From contig NMRA01001186.1 in NCBI GenBank assembly GCA_002633005.1, positions 1 to 42,177 on the forward strand: a DNA stretch of 42,177 bases, in the 5' to 3' direction. Positions 42,122 to 42,177 of this stretch are shown piece by piece (position 1 is the stretch's first letter; each line of letters starts with the position of its first letter). The translations under genes were made by a program, and so were the position numbers. This DNA comes from Phoronis australis (Eukaryota > Phoronida > Phoronidae). The notes below the pieces were generated by a model. The model had not been told where the DNA came from and ran no database searches. It saw nothing but the letters and a program-made list of their open reading frames with translations.

Positions 42122-42177
42122 ATCAAGACTTGATGGAATCCATGTTCGACTGGAAGTTCACTGGCTTCACATTCCCT
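42122..42177 (+). CDS. SGSM1/2: SGSM1/2-like RabGAP, exon (d), cut by window end
   Basis: Begins after TGCCTGTCTTTCCAG (AG at 42120-42121). The split codon with exon (c) is CAT (His), and the frame reads QDLMESMFDWKFTGFTFP to the last base. QDLM(D/E)S follows the PH-like region in SGSM1, at the start of the linker toward the TBC domain. Frame and phase agree with the preceding exon, but homology is short, so confidence is lower. The exon continues beyond the window. Confidence 0.75.

Larger units (their letters stand above)
18165..42177 (+). other. SGSM1/2: SGSM1/2-like gene span, partial (PH-like region)
   Basis: Gene-level entry joining exons 18165-18232, 19715-19879, 39660-39788 and 42122-42177. 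Their joins keep one frame through the conserved SGSM order: WDYA...VYLHCHQQ, then [52 protein letters not shown] and QDLMES. The RUN domain (N-terminal) and the TBC GAP domain (C-terminal) lie outside or were not found. Invertebrates usually have one gene for the vertebrate SGSM1/SGSM2 pair, so the symbol is collective. The ~19.8-kb intron hosts two antisense membrane-protein genes and several transposons. Confidence 0.85.

Overview
This is a eukaryotic genome window, most likely from an invertebrate deuterostome; a lancelet-like or hemichordate-like genome is my best guess. The evidence is a split RabGAP gene with GT-AG introns, intronless glycosyltransferase and membrane-protein genes, a THAP/TTAA (Kolobok-type) transposon, a non-LTR retrotransposon 3' end, and many small inverted-repeat and tandem elements. 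The species cannot be fixed from sequence alone. The window is scaffold quality: one 236-N gap (30406-30641) and four single Ns (12235, 15683, 26695, 29011), each associated with a directly duplicated flank.

Host genes. On the + strand, four exons of an SGSM1/2-type gene (small G-protein signalling modulator, RUN-TBC RabGAP) lie at 18165-18232, 19715-19879, 39660-39788 and 42122-42177, the last cut by the window end. All introns between them are phase 1. The intron 19880-39659 is about 19.8 kb. Two intact, divergent paralogues of a multi-pass membrane protein I do not recognise lie inside it on the opposite strand: gene A (23882-26224, 780 aa) and gene B (30849-32447, 532 aa). Each has its whole coding region in one exon, with a splice acceptor only 1-10 nt before the ATG. 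On the - strand at 2745-3905 is an intact single-exon GT31 (beta-1,3-galactosyltransferase-like) protein whose metal-binding and catalytic positions are altered.

Repeats. 0.5-1.9 kb, 15.4-16.5 kb and 40.0-41.6 kb hold one repeat family built of ~143-bp monomers, each with a CTAGTGGC-type core that reads as CTCF-like on one strand. 6.7-7.3 kb is a LINE 3' end. 7.3-8.4, 11.2-12.95 and 14.8-15.2 kb share another dispersed family. 13.46-13.83 kb is an inverted-repeat element around a tRNA-like promoter and a 40-bp palindrome. 21.44-22.78 kb is a non-autonomous Kolobok-type element with a broken THAP domain. 33.06-34.44 kb is a TA-flanked inverted-repeat transposon with relatives at 10.5, 28.8 and 38.9 kb. 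38.48-38.70 kb is a small MITE.

The most interesting items are the orphan paralogue pair with a shared 5' intron position, the 40-bp duplication that moved gene A's stop codon, the probable pseudo-enzyme GT31, the ~143-bp CTCF-like repeat, the hammerhead-like core in the 13.5-kb element, and filled/empty insertion-site pairs trapped next to single-N joins.
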